Shown here: positions 11,711 through 23,738 of the stretch, in pieces
How positions within the stretch are numbered: position 1 is the stretch's first letter
Layout of the letters: the number at the start of each line of letters is the position of its first letter
Assembly (NCBI GenBank): GCA_023014335.1
Contig: JAECYW010000013.1
Span: 1,054,001-1,118,000, forward strand
Direction: 5' to 3'
Source of the DNA: Galerina marginata
Taxonomy: Eukaryota > Basidiomycota > Agaricomycetes > Agaricales > Galerinaceae
DNA: 64,000 nucleotides
Translations under genes and position numbers: made by a program
Notes under the pieces: model-generated
What the model saw: the letters and a program-made list of their open reading frames with translations, nothing else
The model's database searches: none
What the model was told of the DNA's origin: nothing

Positions 11711-12543
11711 ATGCCTTACATGATTCCATTTAACATGTCCTTTTTCTTCGCTTCCTTCTCAAGCGGTTCACACTTCGCCTCGGGATCGTATTCGCATAGC
11801 GGTAGTAGTGGCATCCAAAGTGCCAGTTACTCCGCCAGTGCCCCTCGGGCCCAGGCTGCTCAACGCGAATTGACGATTGGCGAAACAATGTTTGCAAACT
11901 TTCATTTGAGTCACTGTCCACCCATCTGAATTTCTACGTTTTTTCAGCCTAACGATTTGTTTCTACGTCATGTTGTTTAATGCGTGTGCAGTCATTCTGC
12001 TGTGAGTCTAGCTACCTCTATTTCGAGTTGGGATTTGGTTGACATTATAATATGATTTAGCCTTGTTGGAAACGAAGTTCTGAGGGCCTCTCATCACAAT
12101 CATCTTGAAGCCAGACACGTGGCTTTAGCTGGCACTGTAGGAGAATTAATCCTCGTCGTCTTCGTCATTGGTTGCATATTAGTCCACGACCTCCTTCTCT
12201 CCTTCATCATAGATGTTACTGTACCACGGACGATCATTTGGATCATTTACCCAACTCTCGGGGCACCTCTTTGCGGAGTCCTCGGCGTCTCAGTATTGCT
12301 GTCGCGTCAGAGCTTCAAGCGTATGGATCTCCTCTATGCAACAGAGGCAGGGTTCATAGGCGCTGCTGTAATTGTCGGGGGTTGGCATGCGCTCTGTTTC
12401 TGCTTGGCATTGATTTTAATCCTTATCGCCTCATCCGAGAATTGGGGGCTCTCTTCCAAACATCTCAGTACGGATTTCGTGTCACCCGTCGGAAGAAGCA
12501 GCCTACAGCTGAGGTCACGACTCCCCCTCCGTATGAACCTTAG
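11711..12543 (+). CDS. Four-helix membrane protein, unknown, with a frame conflict
   Basis: A Ser-rich N-terminal segment (11711-11930) is followed by hydrophobic exons. Helix 1 reads ICFYVMLFNACAVILL, then joins over an intron to LVGNEVLRASHHN. Helix 2 is GELILVVFVIGCILVHDLLL, helix 3 WIIYPTLGAPLCGVLGVSVL, and helix 4 AAVIVGGWHALCFCLALIL. The natural-looking basic C-terminus (RLIRELGALFQTSQYGFRV, ending PPPYEP) lies in a different frame from helix 4. No good intron connects the two. The first exon also does not join helix 1 cleanly. The coordinates therefore cover the best composite, not a verified transcript. Four helices with a PPPY tail suggest a small plasma-membrane or vesicle protein, but I recognise no family. 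TATAAAGG at 11690-11697 supports transcription. It may be a pseudogene or contain a sequencing error. Confidence 0.45.
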
Positions 12544-13229
12544 GCTCCTCCATTGCTACGGTTTCCCAAGAGCAGAACTATAACAGTCGGAGGGCATGAG
12601 CCTGCAGTCCGAGGTATTACTAAATTTACACTTTTCCCGAATAAATAGTAACTCACCTAGCGCCGTCTCTCGGATACAGGTTTTCTAGAATTTAACAGTT
12701 GCATGCAGGTTTTGGGCATGCGAACTGGAATCTTGCTTTCGTTGTGGTAGTCTTTGCAGATCTACTTAGGAGCTTTGTAACATTGCCAATTCGAATTTCG
12801 ATAGCGTTAGTTTCCAATTTGCGGTGGGTTTAAATTTCAAAGATCTCAGCGTTGACTACATCGCTGTGCATTGAACCATGAGCAATATGCTTTTATCATT
12901 GTTTTTGCCTTGGTTCCTTGCTAACATCTCAGAGCCGTTCAAGACTTCAAGACTTCAAGTTGACCGCGAGTGATTTGAGATGATGCAAAAATAGCGCAAG
13001 AGGTTTCCTTATCGGGCGAAGTCATGAGGTTTGAGGCAGAGAAGGTCAGGGTGGGCGTTCATCACCTTGCTCTCCTTCTCGACAACGGTCTCAACTTTTG
13101 GCCTAGCTACTTTTCAATTGGCCTTTTTCTTCTGTGCCTTCATCATTAGTTGGTAGGCTTGTTATCCAACCTGCTCTTTGCAGGTCTTATCGACTGTTAC
13201 GAGTGTTGCGCAGCACGGTCTGAGCAGTC
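12544..13229. other. Intergenic region and 5' leader of the Rho1 exchange factor
   Basis: No gene seen. A short direct repeat (TTCAAGAC units, 12938-12959) lies about 270 bp before the start codon at 13230. The last 150 bases are pyrimidine-rich, as in fungal leaders. Confidence 0.4.
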
Positions 13230-16200
13230 ATGTCTTCCTCTGGACTACGTCCGAGGTCGGCATCGCCAGTAGTCGAAGAAGATCTTCAAAAACTTTACAA
13301 CGAGGTTTGGGCCGTGTTCTCTGAGGAGTCTCCTTCCTCGGAGCGTGATTTAGAGAACATCTACAGTGGTTATGCAGACGATAACGAGCCAATACCCTCG
13401 TCATCCACAATCAACACTCGGACGCAGCCAACATACCAGTCATGTCAGTCTCTCTTTTTATTCTCTCTGAACCAGTTCTAACATTATTGCCTTCAGCTGT
13501 TCGCGCCCCTCCGAGTCCACATCCTGTCAACACTTCCCTCGATATGCACGATTCCCCAGCATCTGCCTCATCATCCACCAAATCTCCAACGAGGCGGCGT
13601 TTGCCTCCCACTCCTGGCGGATCATCGTCGTCTGTTAAATCCCCGTCAACCTCGTACTTGATGCCAGAGCCTGATGTGTATCGTCCTCCCGGTGCATCCC
13701 TGCCGAATCTTTACAACTCGAAGTCCTATTCGTCTTTCGCGTCTTCCGGTGGTCCGCCGGATGTAGTACGAAGTTCTCCGGCTGACAGCGATACTATCGG
13801 GGCCAATGGACGGCGGCTCCCGCTGGTACCGGATTATTCGAACGGCTCTTACCAGTTTATGGATGAAGGGGAAAAGACGCCAGTCTCCTCAGATGATTAC
13901 CGATCACACGGATCTTCGACGTCTTATTCCAATGCGCCATCATTCACAAGCGGCTCAACAAGCTCTACCAATGCCTCAGGAGGAGGTAGTCATTATAGGC
14001 CTCCAGGGGCTTTAGCCCCCGCATTACCCCCAAAACCTTCTGCCTATACCGATACGTCAAGAGACCCACAATTTCCTTCGTACTCACACTCTTCTTTCAA
14101 TGCATACGATCGAGATGATCTTGAGTTCTCTAATTCACCTCAATACCAACCCCCACGTCCACACTATGGCGCCATGAAACCTGTACCTCCTCCTCCTCCG
14201 CCGCCGCCTTCTCTTCCAAACGATGTCAACGAGCAGTATCTCCAAACTTCGAGTCAATATCCAACTTCACCTTATACCTCATCTCCCGTCACATTATCAC
14301 CTTGTATGTTTTCCTTCTGAGTTCTTGGTCTTAACTCAATGTTATTTTTTCAGACGATGGATCTTCTAATTTTAGAGCCATGAACGAAACCGCAAGACTT
14401 TCGAATAATGATTTATTTGATGAAATGCACCCACCATCCACAGTAATTCAGAACGAACAACCCGATACAGGATCCTCGGATTTCCCTCCTGAAAATGATA
14501 TCTGGACCTCCAATCCCTACCTCGACAGAGAACCGTTTGAGCAGGAAGGTGGACCCACCAACTTTGTACGACGGCCTACGGACATGCTGAAAACTCTAGC
14601 AGACTATTCTGGGAATGCTCCACTGGACCTTCACGAAGACACGCAGGACGATTATTGGGAGGATGAAGACGAAGATGACGAGTCCAGATTCGTCAACTTC
14701 TCCTTACTGTCTCATATTGCCATGCAACTGCGTGACAAAGTGCCTCGAGGAACCCACGTCAAAGGAAGCATTCCATACCCTCGTGCATTTACAGGGAAAG
14801 ATATTGTGGTATGTTTAAAAGTATCGCTTTCAGTAGAATTGGCTAAGAGTTTTTCAGTCGACCATTCAAACTCAGATCCAGCGCGAGCTCGCGATCAACC
14901 ATGGTGTATCGACGAATGATCGTCGTGTGGCTTTGCAAGTTGCGCGAAGCCTCCAAAGCCAGCTTTTTTTCTATGAAGTTGAATGGGGAGGCAGTGTCTT
15001 GCAGGATGGTGTTGAGGACGTTTACATGTTCCTCGATGACCAGGAGGGTGGTTCTGATGCTGTACCAGAACGTGAAGAATTGCCCACAGGTGTAATCACG
15101 ATGTTGACCAGGTGCTATGCCCCGAGCTGTGGAGAGGGCATTCCTTGCTATTCTTATACATGTCCCCGAAAGGTACGTCATATGCTTAACTCTTTTCACG
15201 TTTTCGATTAAGCCTTTATGTCCAGGGCCTCTTTACCATCGAGCCACAAGTGACACACGTAGAGAACCCTATAGTGGCCAAGGATGAAGAATGGGCGAAG
15301 TCCATTGATGAAGCCGTTATCAGCTCGTTACCTCAGAGCGAGATCAACAGGCAGACGTGCGTTTTTTATTCCTATCGCGATTATTAAAGCATCTTACTGA
15401 ACCCAATTCACAGTATCATTCATAAACTCATCACCAGAGAGAAGCAGTATCTCCAAGATCTTGACCTTGTGGAATCAGTTTTTATCAAGCCTTTACGTGC
15501 GGCAAATCCTCCTGTTCTGGATCCTCAACATCTGGAAGACTTCATTGACGACGTGTTTGGCAACATTCTTGATCTTCGCGAATGTAATCGTCGTTTACTC
15601 GAAGTCATGAATGTTCGTCAGCGAGAGGAAGGGCCAATCATTCTGCGGATCGGAGATATATTCCTTCAGGCTGCAACGGAATTTAGGTTTGCATATCCAG
15701 CTTATATAGGACATTACCCAGTGTCGGAAAAGAGGCTGAAGGATGAAGCAGAGTCAAACGCTGCATTCAGGCTATTTTTGGAGGTATGTGTAGTCTCTCC
15801 CGTAGGCGGCATTGTATTTCTCTGATGTCTTGCATCTTACGTCCAGCAATGTTCCCGGGAACAATCTTCGCGCTCGACTGGGGAGTCTCCGCGACTTGAT
15901 CTAAAGCATTTCCTCAACCGTCCGTCTGAGCATCTGCAAAAGTACCCTGTGCTGCTTGAAGCTGTCTACAATGAAACCGCAGCTGAAAACCCAGATGCAG
16001 AGTTTTTAGTCGAAGCTATCGTCGCGATTAAGCATCTACAATCTGTTGCTCAGCTCCGTACATTCCAAGCTGCCATGGGTAAAGGAGCTCCAGGGAAGTG
16101 GGAATGGCATGACATCGTTTCACCTGATGTGAGGGAGCATTTCACGAAGCAGGAAGCGAAGCGTCAATCGTATGTTCTTCTCCTGAGTCAATTTTTCATC

Positions 16201-19200
16201 TTTTGAATTGCCTTTAGCATCATATTCGAGTTGATCAAGGGGGAGATGGCCTATGTTAAAGATTTAGAAAATATCCTCAATGTTTGTTCCACAGCTGTCT
16301 TTCTCAACGGTGATAACTGACACACTTACACCAGATTTACATAAACCCACTGCGGAAGGCAGAGCCACCCATCATCCCTCGCGACCGACTTGATCAATTC
16401 ATTGAAGATGTCTTCCACAACTACCTTGAACTTTACGAGCACCATAAGAAGCTCGTTGACAACTTTCATGAGATCCAACGAGACCAACATCCTCACATTC
16501 GTACTATCACCGCCGCAATGTTTGATGCTGCGCTCAACTTTCGAGACGCATACATGGAGTACATTCCGAACTACCCTATTGCCGCGTATCGCATTGATGA
16601 CGAGATGGCGAATAACTTGCCCTTCAAGACATTTGTAGATGTGAGTCGTCGATGCGTGACGAGTCTTAGTGTCCTTTTCATATTTTTCCCCTTAGCAATG
16701 TGTTCGACATCCAGATGCTCATCGTTTGGATATGAAGAACTTTATTAATCGACCCATCCCTCGATTGCTTCGTTATGAACTTCTTCTGAAGGGGATTATG
16801 GAGGAAACTCCTCCAGGACACGAGGATCTGGAGTCTATCCCCCAAGTCATTGATGTGATTAAGGCTCTTGGAAAGGAGACGGAACCTGGAGTGTTCTCCG
16901 CAAAACAAAAGGTGGAAGTCTGGAGATATAATGCCAATCTAGTCTTCAGGCCCGGTGAATCAATTGTCAGTCCTTTTATTCTTCAAGCAGCCACCGCTTT
17001 TGATCCTTTCAACCTTAGGATATGGATTTACTGGATCAAAATCGTTCTCTGATCCACGCAGGCAGATTACTCCGCCAGCCGGACGGTACCCTCGAATGGA
17101 ATTCTTGGAGTGAACTTCATGTCCTCCTTTTCGACAATTACCGTCAGTCGCTCTCCAAATTTCATTATCATATCGGATCTGACCTGGCCTTAGTTGTTAT
17201 GACGAAGCCCAAGGAGAAGGACGGCGTAACAAAGTATCACGTCAATCGTCGTGTATGTCTTTTTTTCTTGGCGTTTTCATTGGCTAACGTTTTGGGTGTA
17301 GCCCATTCCACTGGATTTGCTTACCCTTGTCAACTTCACTGATCCTCCTACACAACGCAGCGCAGGAATCCTAAGGAATTTACGCGGCGGTGAGCGACAC
17401 GATGGTGCCAGTGCAAATTCAGGAGTATCACCCGAAAGCGCAACCGACTCAAGATCCGTGTATCCCCTCACACTGCACCACAATGGCCGAACTGGTGGTC
17501 CATACATCTTATATGCCGAGTCTGCTCAAACTCGGACAGAATGGAAGCAAAAGCTCGAGGAGGCCCTTGGACTTCGCAAGATCGTGCAAGAATCTAATAA
17601 AGTATTCGAAATTGAGTATTTGAGCAGGGATACATTTATTATGCCATCTGTGACTGTTAATGCTGCTGGCCCGGCATGGAACCAGGACAATCAGTTTACG
17701 GGCAAAGTTACCTGTTCCGTGCCATTTAGTAAGTTAATCTTATGTTAAAGGACCTCGTACTTATCGAATCATAGATACTCCAGATGGACGTGCTTTGGTA
17801 GCAATTGGATGTACCGAGGGAGTGTGGATTGGATTTCGACATGATCCCAAGTGTGAGTCACAGTAGAATATTTTCAATGACTTTTCACTCAGTTTCTTCA
17901 TCCAGCAATACGCCGCGTTCTTCATCTGAAGATGGTCACTCAATGTGCCATGCTTGAAGATTTTGGGATCTTCTTAGTCCTGGCCGACAAGGTATGTTCG
18001 TCTGAAACTGGCGGGATGTACACCCTGTTTATGTTCACTCCAGGCCCTCTTTGCCTACCACATCGAAGCACTTGTTCCATCGTCGCCTCACGGAGCACAT
18101 ACTTCCCAGGTTCCTCAAAAACTTAGTGGGACCAAGGATGTCCACTTCTTCAGTGTTGGCACTCTTCAAGGACGCACTCTGATCATCTACATGAAGAAAA
18201 AATCAGTACGTTGCTTTGATCCATTATCCCATTGCTTTCAAGCTGATTACCCTTCCCGCAGCTGAACAGTATCTTCCGCGTTCTTGAGCCCGTCAATGAT
18301 AAAATCAACGAAGGGTCCAAGGCTCCAGCTGGTTTTGGGTCGCGTCTTGGTTTCCGTTCGGCGAAATCTGAATGGTTCAGGATATATAGGGACTTTTTCT
18401 TGCCTTCTGATTCTTTCGATGTCATTTTCCTCAAAGCCCGGATAGCCATTTTTTGTGCAAAAGGATTCGAGATTATGAATCTTCATGAGTATGTCGTCTG
18501 TTCATCCTCATAATTGACATCAAATTAATATGTCTTCGTAGCTTTGATAGTATTACGATTCCTCAACGAGAAGACCCACGACATGCACAACTTGCGAAGC
18601 GATGTGAATCGGCACGGCCGTTAGGCATGTTCAGATCCACCGACGAGGAGTTTCTACTCTGTTATGATGGTATGTTATTTTGGTTGATAATTCGATTTGG
18701 GTTTAATACAGGTTTGAACAGAATTCGGCTTGTACGTTGACAAGCATGGTGACCCATGTCGATCATTTGGGACCATTGAGTGGGAAGGTACGGCAGAACG
18801 TGTCGCGTTCCACTCACCCTACATCCTCCTCTTTGATTCTCGTTTCATTGAGATCCGACATGTCGAGACAGGGCGCCTGGTGCAGATCATACCGGGTAAC
18901 GAAGTGCGCTGCACTTGGGATGGTCGTGGTGTCAGCACTCAAGTTACGACCCCGCCCATTGATTCCGGCGATGAGGGCGTACAGGAGGCGCAGGTGCATT
19001 TCGTGATGAACAGCACAGACTCGACACCTGGGCCTGGAGGGGTGCGGACGAGGAACATCGTTCAACATGTTTGCGAGCTCATTCCGACTGTACCTCTGTA
19101 TCCAACAGGGGGGTCATCCGCACCATCGTCCGCTGCTTCAATGTTACCGGGAGAACCTCAATACAGTCCATACGGTCCAACCCGTATGTCAACCACGTCA

Positions 19201-19395
19201 GCCAACTCGTATGCGTCTTCCTCGGGATCCACAGGGCAACTGTACTCACCTGGGCTTCCACCACCTTCGCAATACACCACCCCTTCGCCTGTGCCTTCAA
19301 ACGTCAGCCCCATCCCTGGAAATGGTGCTTATTATGGCCGGGCAGGCTATTATGACTCGTCTCCCGTTTCTGCTGGACCGATGGGCAGGAGATAA
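13230..19395 (+). CDS. ROM2: Rho1 guanine nucleotide exchange factor, DEP-DH-DH-PH-CNH (copy A)
   Basis: This protein should load GTP on Rho1 at the plasma membrane in the cell-wall-integrity pathway. About 19 exons give roughly 1,700 residues. Exon 1 is 13230-13443 and exon 2 is 13497-14303, encoding a long disordered Ser/Pro-rich region with a poly-Pro run. DEP domain: LLSHIAMQLRDKVPRGTHVKG to VYMFLDD (about 14700-15050). First DH-like domain: IIHKLITREKQYLQDLDLVE to FLNRPSEHLQKYPVLLEAV (15414-15970). Second DH: IIFELIKGEMAYVKDLENI to NFINRPIPRLLRYELLLK (16220-16800). PH: about 17030-17640, with LVMTKPKEKDG formed across an intron. CNH: about 17690-19080, ending HVETGRLVQIIPG. A Ser/Gly/Tyr-rich tail follows. 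Yeast Rom2 and fission-yeast Rgf1 have a single DH, so the extra DH-like block is unusual. A close inverted paralogue lies at 32450-38379. No disabling change is seen. Confidence 0.95.
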
Positions 19396-19869
19396 CCTTT
19401 TTGTAGTCCCCATCTTATATGCTCGAAGACTGTATCAAATATGACTAGTTTCTCTAGTTGGAATTGGATGTATACAAGGCACATTTAATGGACATAATAT
19501 AGCACTGTTGGAGAAGACTCGTATTAACAAAGGCCCTTTTGCTTGTTAAATTTACAAGTCTCTGGCCGACTACCTTGGAAAAAAAACCCGCCGAGGGATG
19601 AAATAACAAAATAAAAAGAATCTGCCCCAATTGTAACAGTCGGACGCAGTAACCAACTCAGCCATAGGGCAGGTTCTAAAAAGAAATTTAATGTGCCATG
19701 TTTGTAACGCTGTGCCGGGGATTTTGACGCCCATGTTATCTGATGCTCTTTCACTGTGACCATGCTGACAGCACATATTCCATACCTCCCATCGATTTCC
19801 TCTAATTCTTGAATGTCAGAACCTTAGCACTACTTTGAAGTCTGAATACAAGCTATTGAGGACAACACG
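19396..19869. other. Intergenic region between exchange factor A and the zinc-finger gene
   Basis: It holds the 3' untranslated region of the exchange factor and the short promoter of the next gene. No other feature seen. Confidence 0.4.
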
Positions 19870-21169
19870 ATGGATACCCCAGCCACAGCTCCAAAACGTC
19901 CACGGGCACCGTCAGGCTCATCCTCATCATCTCTAACCACTTCCCCAGGACCTGCCCACCCCCCACATAAAGCCTCTCGCATCATCGCAGCATCCTCGCT
20001 TGATACCCCCACATCTAACATTGGCTCAGGAAGGGCTGCTAAGCCGGCCAAATCAGGACACCCCCTTCTATGCAATTTGCCTCCAACGTGTCATCAACAT
20101 CCGACCCCGATAGCGAATACCAATGAACTCGAGAGGCATTATGCGACCTACCACGCTCACGTTTGCGAGGTTGATAGGTGTGGATGTGTTTTTACGGACG
20201 CCAGGCTATTGGAATTGGTGAGTGCATTTCTCGTTTTGCAAGCGAGATCTAACTGGAAGTCGCACTGGGTAGCACCAAACAGAATGTCACGACCCAATAG
20301 CCGCACTCCGTAAGGAACGTGGAGAAAAAATAGTCCGTCCACGATGTCGTTTCTCTTACGAATGATCTAACGCCTTCTCTCAGTTTCAGTGTCACGTACC
20401 TGCTCCAGGATGTGGACGCAACTTCCTCACTCCAAAAGCTCGACGCTTGCACCTTATTCAAGCACATTCATACCCCAAGGAATACTTTTTCGCTGTCACA
20501 AACAAAGGAATCGGTGGTCTTCTTAAGAAATGGGGAGAAGGAGCGAGCATGATCAGAAAGGAATGGAAACCGAGGGAGCAAGAAGAAAAACACAAGGTGG
20601 ACATCAATAAGTACCGAGAGGGCGATCAGGATGTGATGAACGAGGAGGATGAGGAGGAGGATGATGACGAAGATGACGAAGAACATGAAATGGAAGACGA
20701 TCAAAGTGAAGACGCGGATGAAGAGCCAGGTGATCTCGAAGCGACGCCGAGAATGCTTCCCCGAACAGCTGGTATACATTCACCCCAGTCTTCTGTATCG
20801 TCATCACAGAGCAATCACCGTCGCCGCCAGCGCGGAAACTCTAATAGAACTGACAATACTGATGACACTGCAGGTGTCGCCGGTCTCACTAATTCCCTCA
20901 ATTCCCTTTCCTTGGTGCCCAATTCCATCAGATTCGGCCGAGGTGGGAAGAGCGGAGGATTTTTACCCAACGCACGCGCGTTTCGTGGTCGCGGTCGAGG
21001 TCGAGGAGGAGGTCCGACCGGAATTATGCAGCCGAATCCCCAACAAATGGAAGTAGATCCCTCCAGGCCTGGAATGGAGGGTCTTGGTGCAAGAGGAAGG
21101 GGACGAGGACGAATTGTACCACCAAGAGCCAGGGGTAGAGGAAGGGGGAGAGGATATGGAACGACATGA
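19870..21169 (+). CDS. ZNF511: ZNF511-like C2H2 zinc-finger protein with acidic and RGG tail
   Basis: Three exons (19870-20217, 20273-20332, 20384-21169) join in phase to about 397 residues. After a Ser/Pro-rich start come collinear finger modules: LCNLPPTC with a distant H-x4-H, VCEVDRCGCVF followed by LELHQTECH, then FQCHVPAPGCGRNF and RRLHLIQAHSYPKEYFF. The last, with a Tyr-Pro-Lys after the final His, is characteristic of ZNF511 relatives. The rest is an acidic block (about 20640-20730) and an Arg-Gly-rich tail (RGRGRGRGGG and similar, about 20980-21160). The tail suggests RNA binding or condensate behaviour; that is inference. Human ZNF511 is shorter and I do not recall an RGG tail in it. 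The biological role of the family is poorly known. Confidence 0.85.
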
Positions 21170-21494
21170 ATTTGGATGATCTTCTGGATGGTTGGAAACT
21201 GTGATCACTGAATAATGGCCGGTCAAGACGATTTCTACATTCTTATTCTCGGAGTCCTCTGCTGGACATTGTGATCTGACGTAGAACTATCGCCTTCGAC
21301 GGAGATCTAAGGCGTTGTATTCTGTAATCTGTACACCGTAAATGTCAAAACTCAATGGATGGTTTCAACTGGAAGCGAGGCTTGTACTTGGTTTGTACTT
21401 GATTGTTTTGCCTTTGTTCTTCTAACTTTACATAAACTGTGGCATGGGCCTCATACCTCGAACACACCAGACGGGTTGACAATCTGCCACCCAG
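21170..21494. other. Intergenic region before the BTB array
   Basis: No gene or clear motif seen; it is short and AT-rich in its second half. Confidence 0.35.
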
Positions 21495-22556
21495 ATGAAT
21501 GAAAAATGTCAGTCCTCTGAAATTTCACGCCTTGTACCCGACTAACCAACACCACTTCAGTCCACTCAAGTACCTCAGACATTAAGATTCGATCCAGCGA
21601 CGGGATTGAATTTGACTTGCATCGAACGCTTCTGGAAGCTTACACGGGCGCGTTTCCAGGACCTGAATTGGACACTGGTGGAGAAGTCTTGCAGCTAACG
21701 GAACCCGGAAATGTACTCAAAATTCTCTTCGAATTCGTCTACCCACAAAGGCATCCAGATCTCGAAGAGAAAGATTTCAGCCTCATCGCTGCTGTGGCCG
21801 AAGCGGTCGGAAAATACGAGGTTTATTCCGCTATAAATACCTGCAATACACGGATGAGGTGTGTGGCCTATTTCAAGCTGCATCGAATGGATTTGCCTCA
21901 TTTCCTGGAATAATCATGCAAGGTCCTTTATACCTACACAAGCAACAGAGGTATTTGTCTACGCGATGAAGCACGATCACCCGAAGCTAGCCAATGAAGC
22001 AATTCCTTACCTTGTACTAGCTCCCCTAATCCCAGTCCTAAAGAAACTGCCTTTGTGCTATATGCTTCCATGGGTAACTCCGTCCATTTTCTCGCTCAGT
22101 TCATTCCATTCTAACAAATATGTTCCGCTCAGACCCAACACCATGAAGCTTGGACTTCAAGCTTCAATACTTAAGGACGCCAGAAGAGCCATCAAGTGCA
22201 TGCCATATGTTACTCAACATAGCCTCTGTCATTCTGGGCAAGCCGTTTGCAATACTTGTCGGGGTTCCTTATACACGTGGGTCACAGGTCTAGAGGAACT
22301 TGATACCGCATTCGCCCTCAAAAACGCACTGAGATTTGCCAAGATTAGCAATACCAGCCTGTCTTGTTGCAAGACGGCAACCATGTCCAACCCTACTGGT
22401 AGCTCTGCGTTCAGCACCCCAGTGCTGGCCAACCATAGTTTTGCGTTCGGCGCCCCAGTCATAGCCAACGTTAATACCAAATGTGATCATATCGTCAATC
22501 TTGCGAAGACCTGCGAAGACAAAGTGATGGCCATTCCGCCTTTCAGCAAAGTCTAG
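21495..22556 (+). CDS. BTB/POZ domain protein, tandem copy 1 (possible frameshift)
   Basis: The start MNEK (21495-21507) is followed by an intron (21508-21560). The BTB domain then reads IKIRSSDGIEFDLHRTLLEA, with AFPGPELDTGGEV and ILFEFVYPQRHPDLEEKDF. A second intron after CNTRMR leads to SFIPTQATEVFVYAMKHDHP. At the third intron the acceptor matching the other copies (after 22130) gives TQHHEAWTSSF and then a stop. An in-frame product needs a cryptic acceptor about 15 nt downstream. A small insertion of CTTCAA-type repeat seems responsible. The remainder has CNTCRGSLY, a CC pair and CDHIVNLAKTC, as in its paralogues. BTB proteins usually dimerise and can serve as Cul3 adaptors; no partner is evident here. 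It may be a recent pseudogene or use shifted splicing. Confidence 0.65.
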
Positions 22557-23705
22557 GTTGCGGAGAAATGACTTCTAAATTGGTGGCCCATATTACCCGT
22601 TCACCAAATCTGTCGACATTTTATTTTTGGTAAAATGTATTTTACCTGATATCCATGTAGTATGCATGTTTATGAAATTGAGTCAGGAATAAACATTGAC
22701 CAGCAGTTGTGATAGCCGCCCATGACCATATCCTTGCCAGACTTGTAGTCTGCAGTCAGCCCCTGGTCCCATGCATAGACAATTATACTCTGGAGTTCAA
22801 AGGCTTTGAGTTCTACATCCTATGGTCAGACAACATACATTAAGCACTATTTCGACTTGAAAGGCGTCACCCTCCTTCGTTTCCTCCCAATGCAGTGCCT
22901 GTCAAGCAACATGGCTGCAAAACTGAGCCCAAAAACGAAAGGTATGGACACGAAGTCGCGGTGATCATCAGTACGTTCACATTTTATACACCGGTGACCG
23001 CTCCCTCTAACTTGATGGTACGAGTCTACACATTCGCTTCCTCTAAGCGGTTAGAATAAGTAGCTTAAATGAAAGTGAGGTAAAATCTAGGTCCAAGGAC
23101 GGGGCTCACACACCAACGCAGTGCCACTGGACATAAGCTCTCATTGGTTTTGGACTCGACAATTAAGGGGGATAATACGACTGCTGATGCCCAAATCCTG
23201 TTTCCAGCTTACATGACCTTATGGCCACTCCATCACTTAGACGTCCATTATTCCTAAAAACCGAGAAGGTGTATTGATCAAACGAATTTTGATGCACAAG
23301 TAGAGTCTGTCGACGTCGCCGCCGATCCCGACCTACTTACCAACGCCAGACGGTGCTTCCATCACGGTAATGATATTCTCAATCATTCATTGGATAGACA
23401 GACTGCGAAACGGGATCGACGGGACATACGCCTCATAACGAACATTTAGAGTACCAAGAAAAAGAGGGATCGTGGCTTATTTTACGATAGCATCGAAAAG
23501 GACGAAGACAGCGTATAGACCCTTCCTGTCAGTGCCGGCGCTTATTTCAGTCTCGGTCACCAAATCGGGCAATCAGATCCGGAATGCAGACATGACGTAA
23601 TTGCGACGTAAAGGAGTTAAACTGATGACCGTCTGTTCAAGCTTTCACCAAGAACCCGGTTAGATCGCAGCAACATTTTACTGTACACGCCTAAGCCTGG
23701 TAACT
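22557..23705. other. Intergenic region between BTB copies 1 and 2
   Basis: No open frame with recognisable motifs. TATAAAT at 23706-23712, 27 bp before the ATG at 23739 and followed by a pyrimidine run, is a likely core promoter for copy 2. Confidence 0.4.
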
Positions 23706-23738
23706 TATAAATCTCCTATCTCCCCTTTCTTTCTTTCA

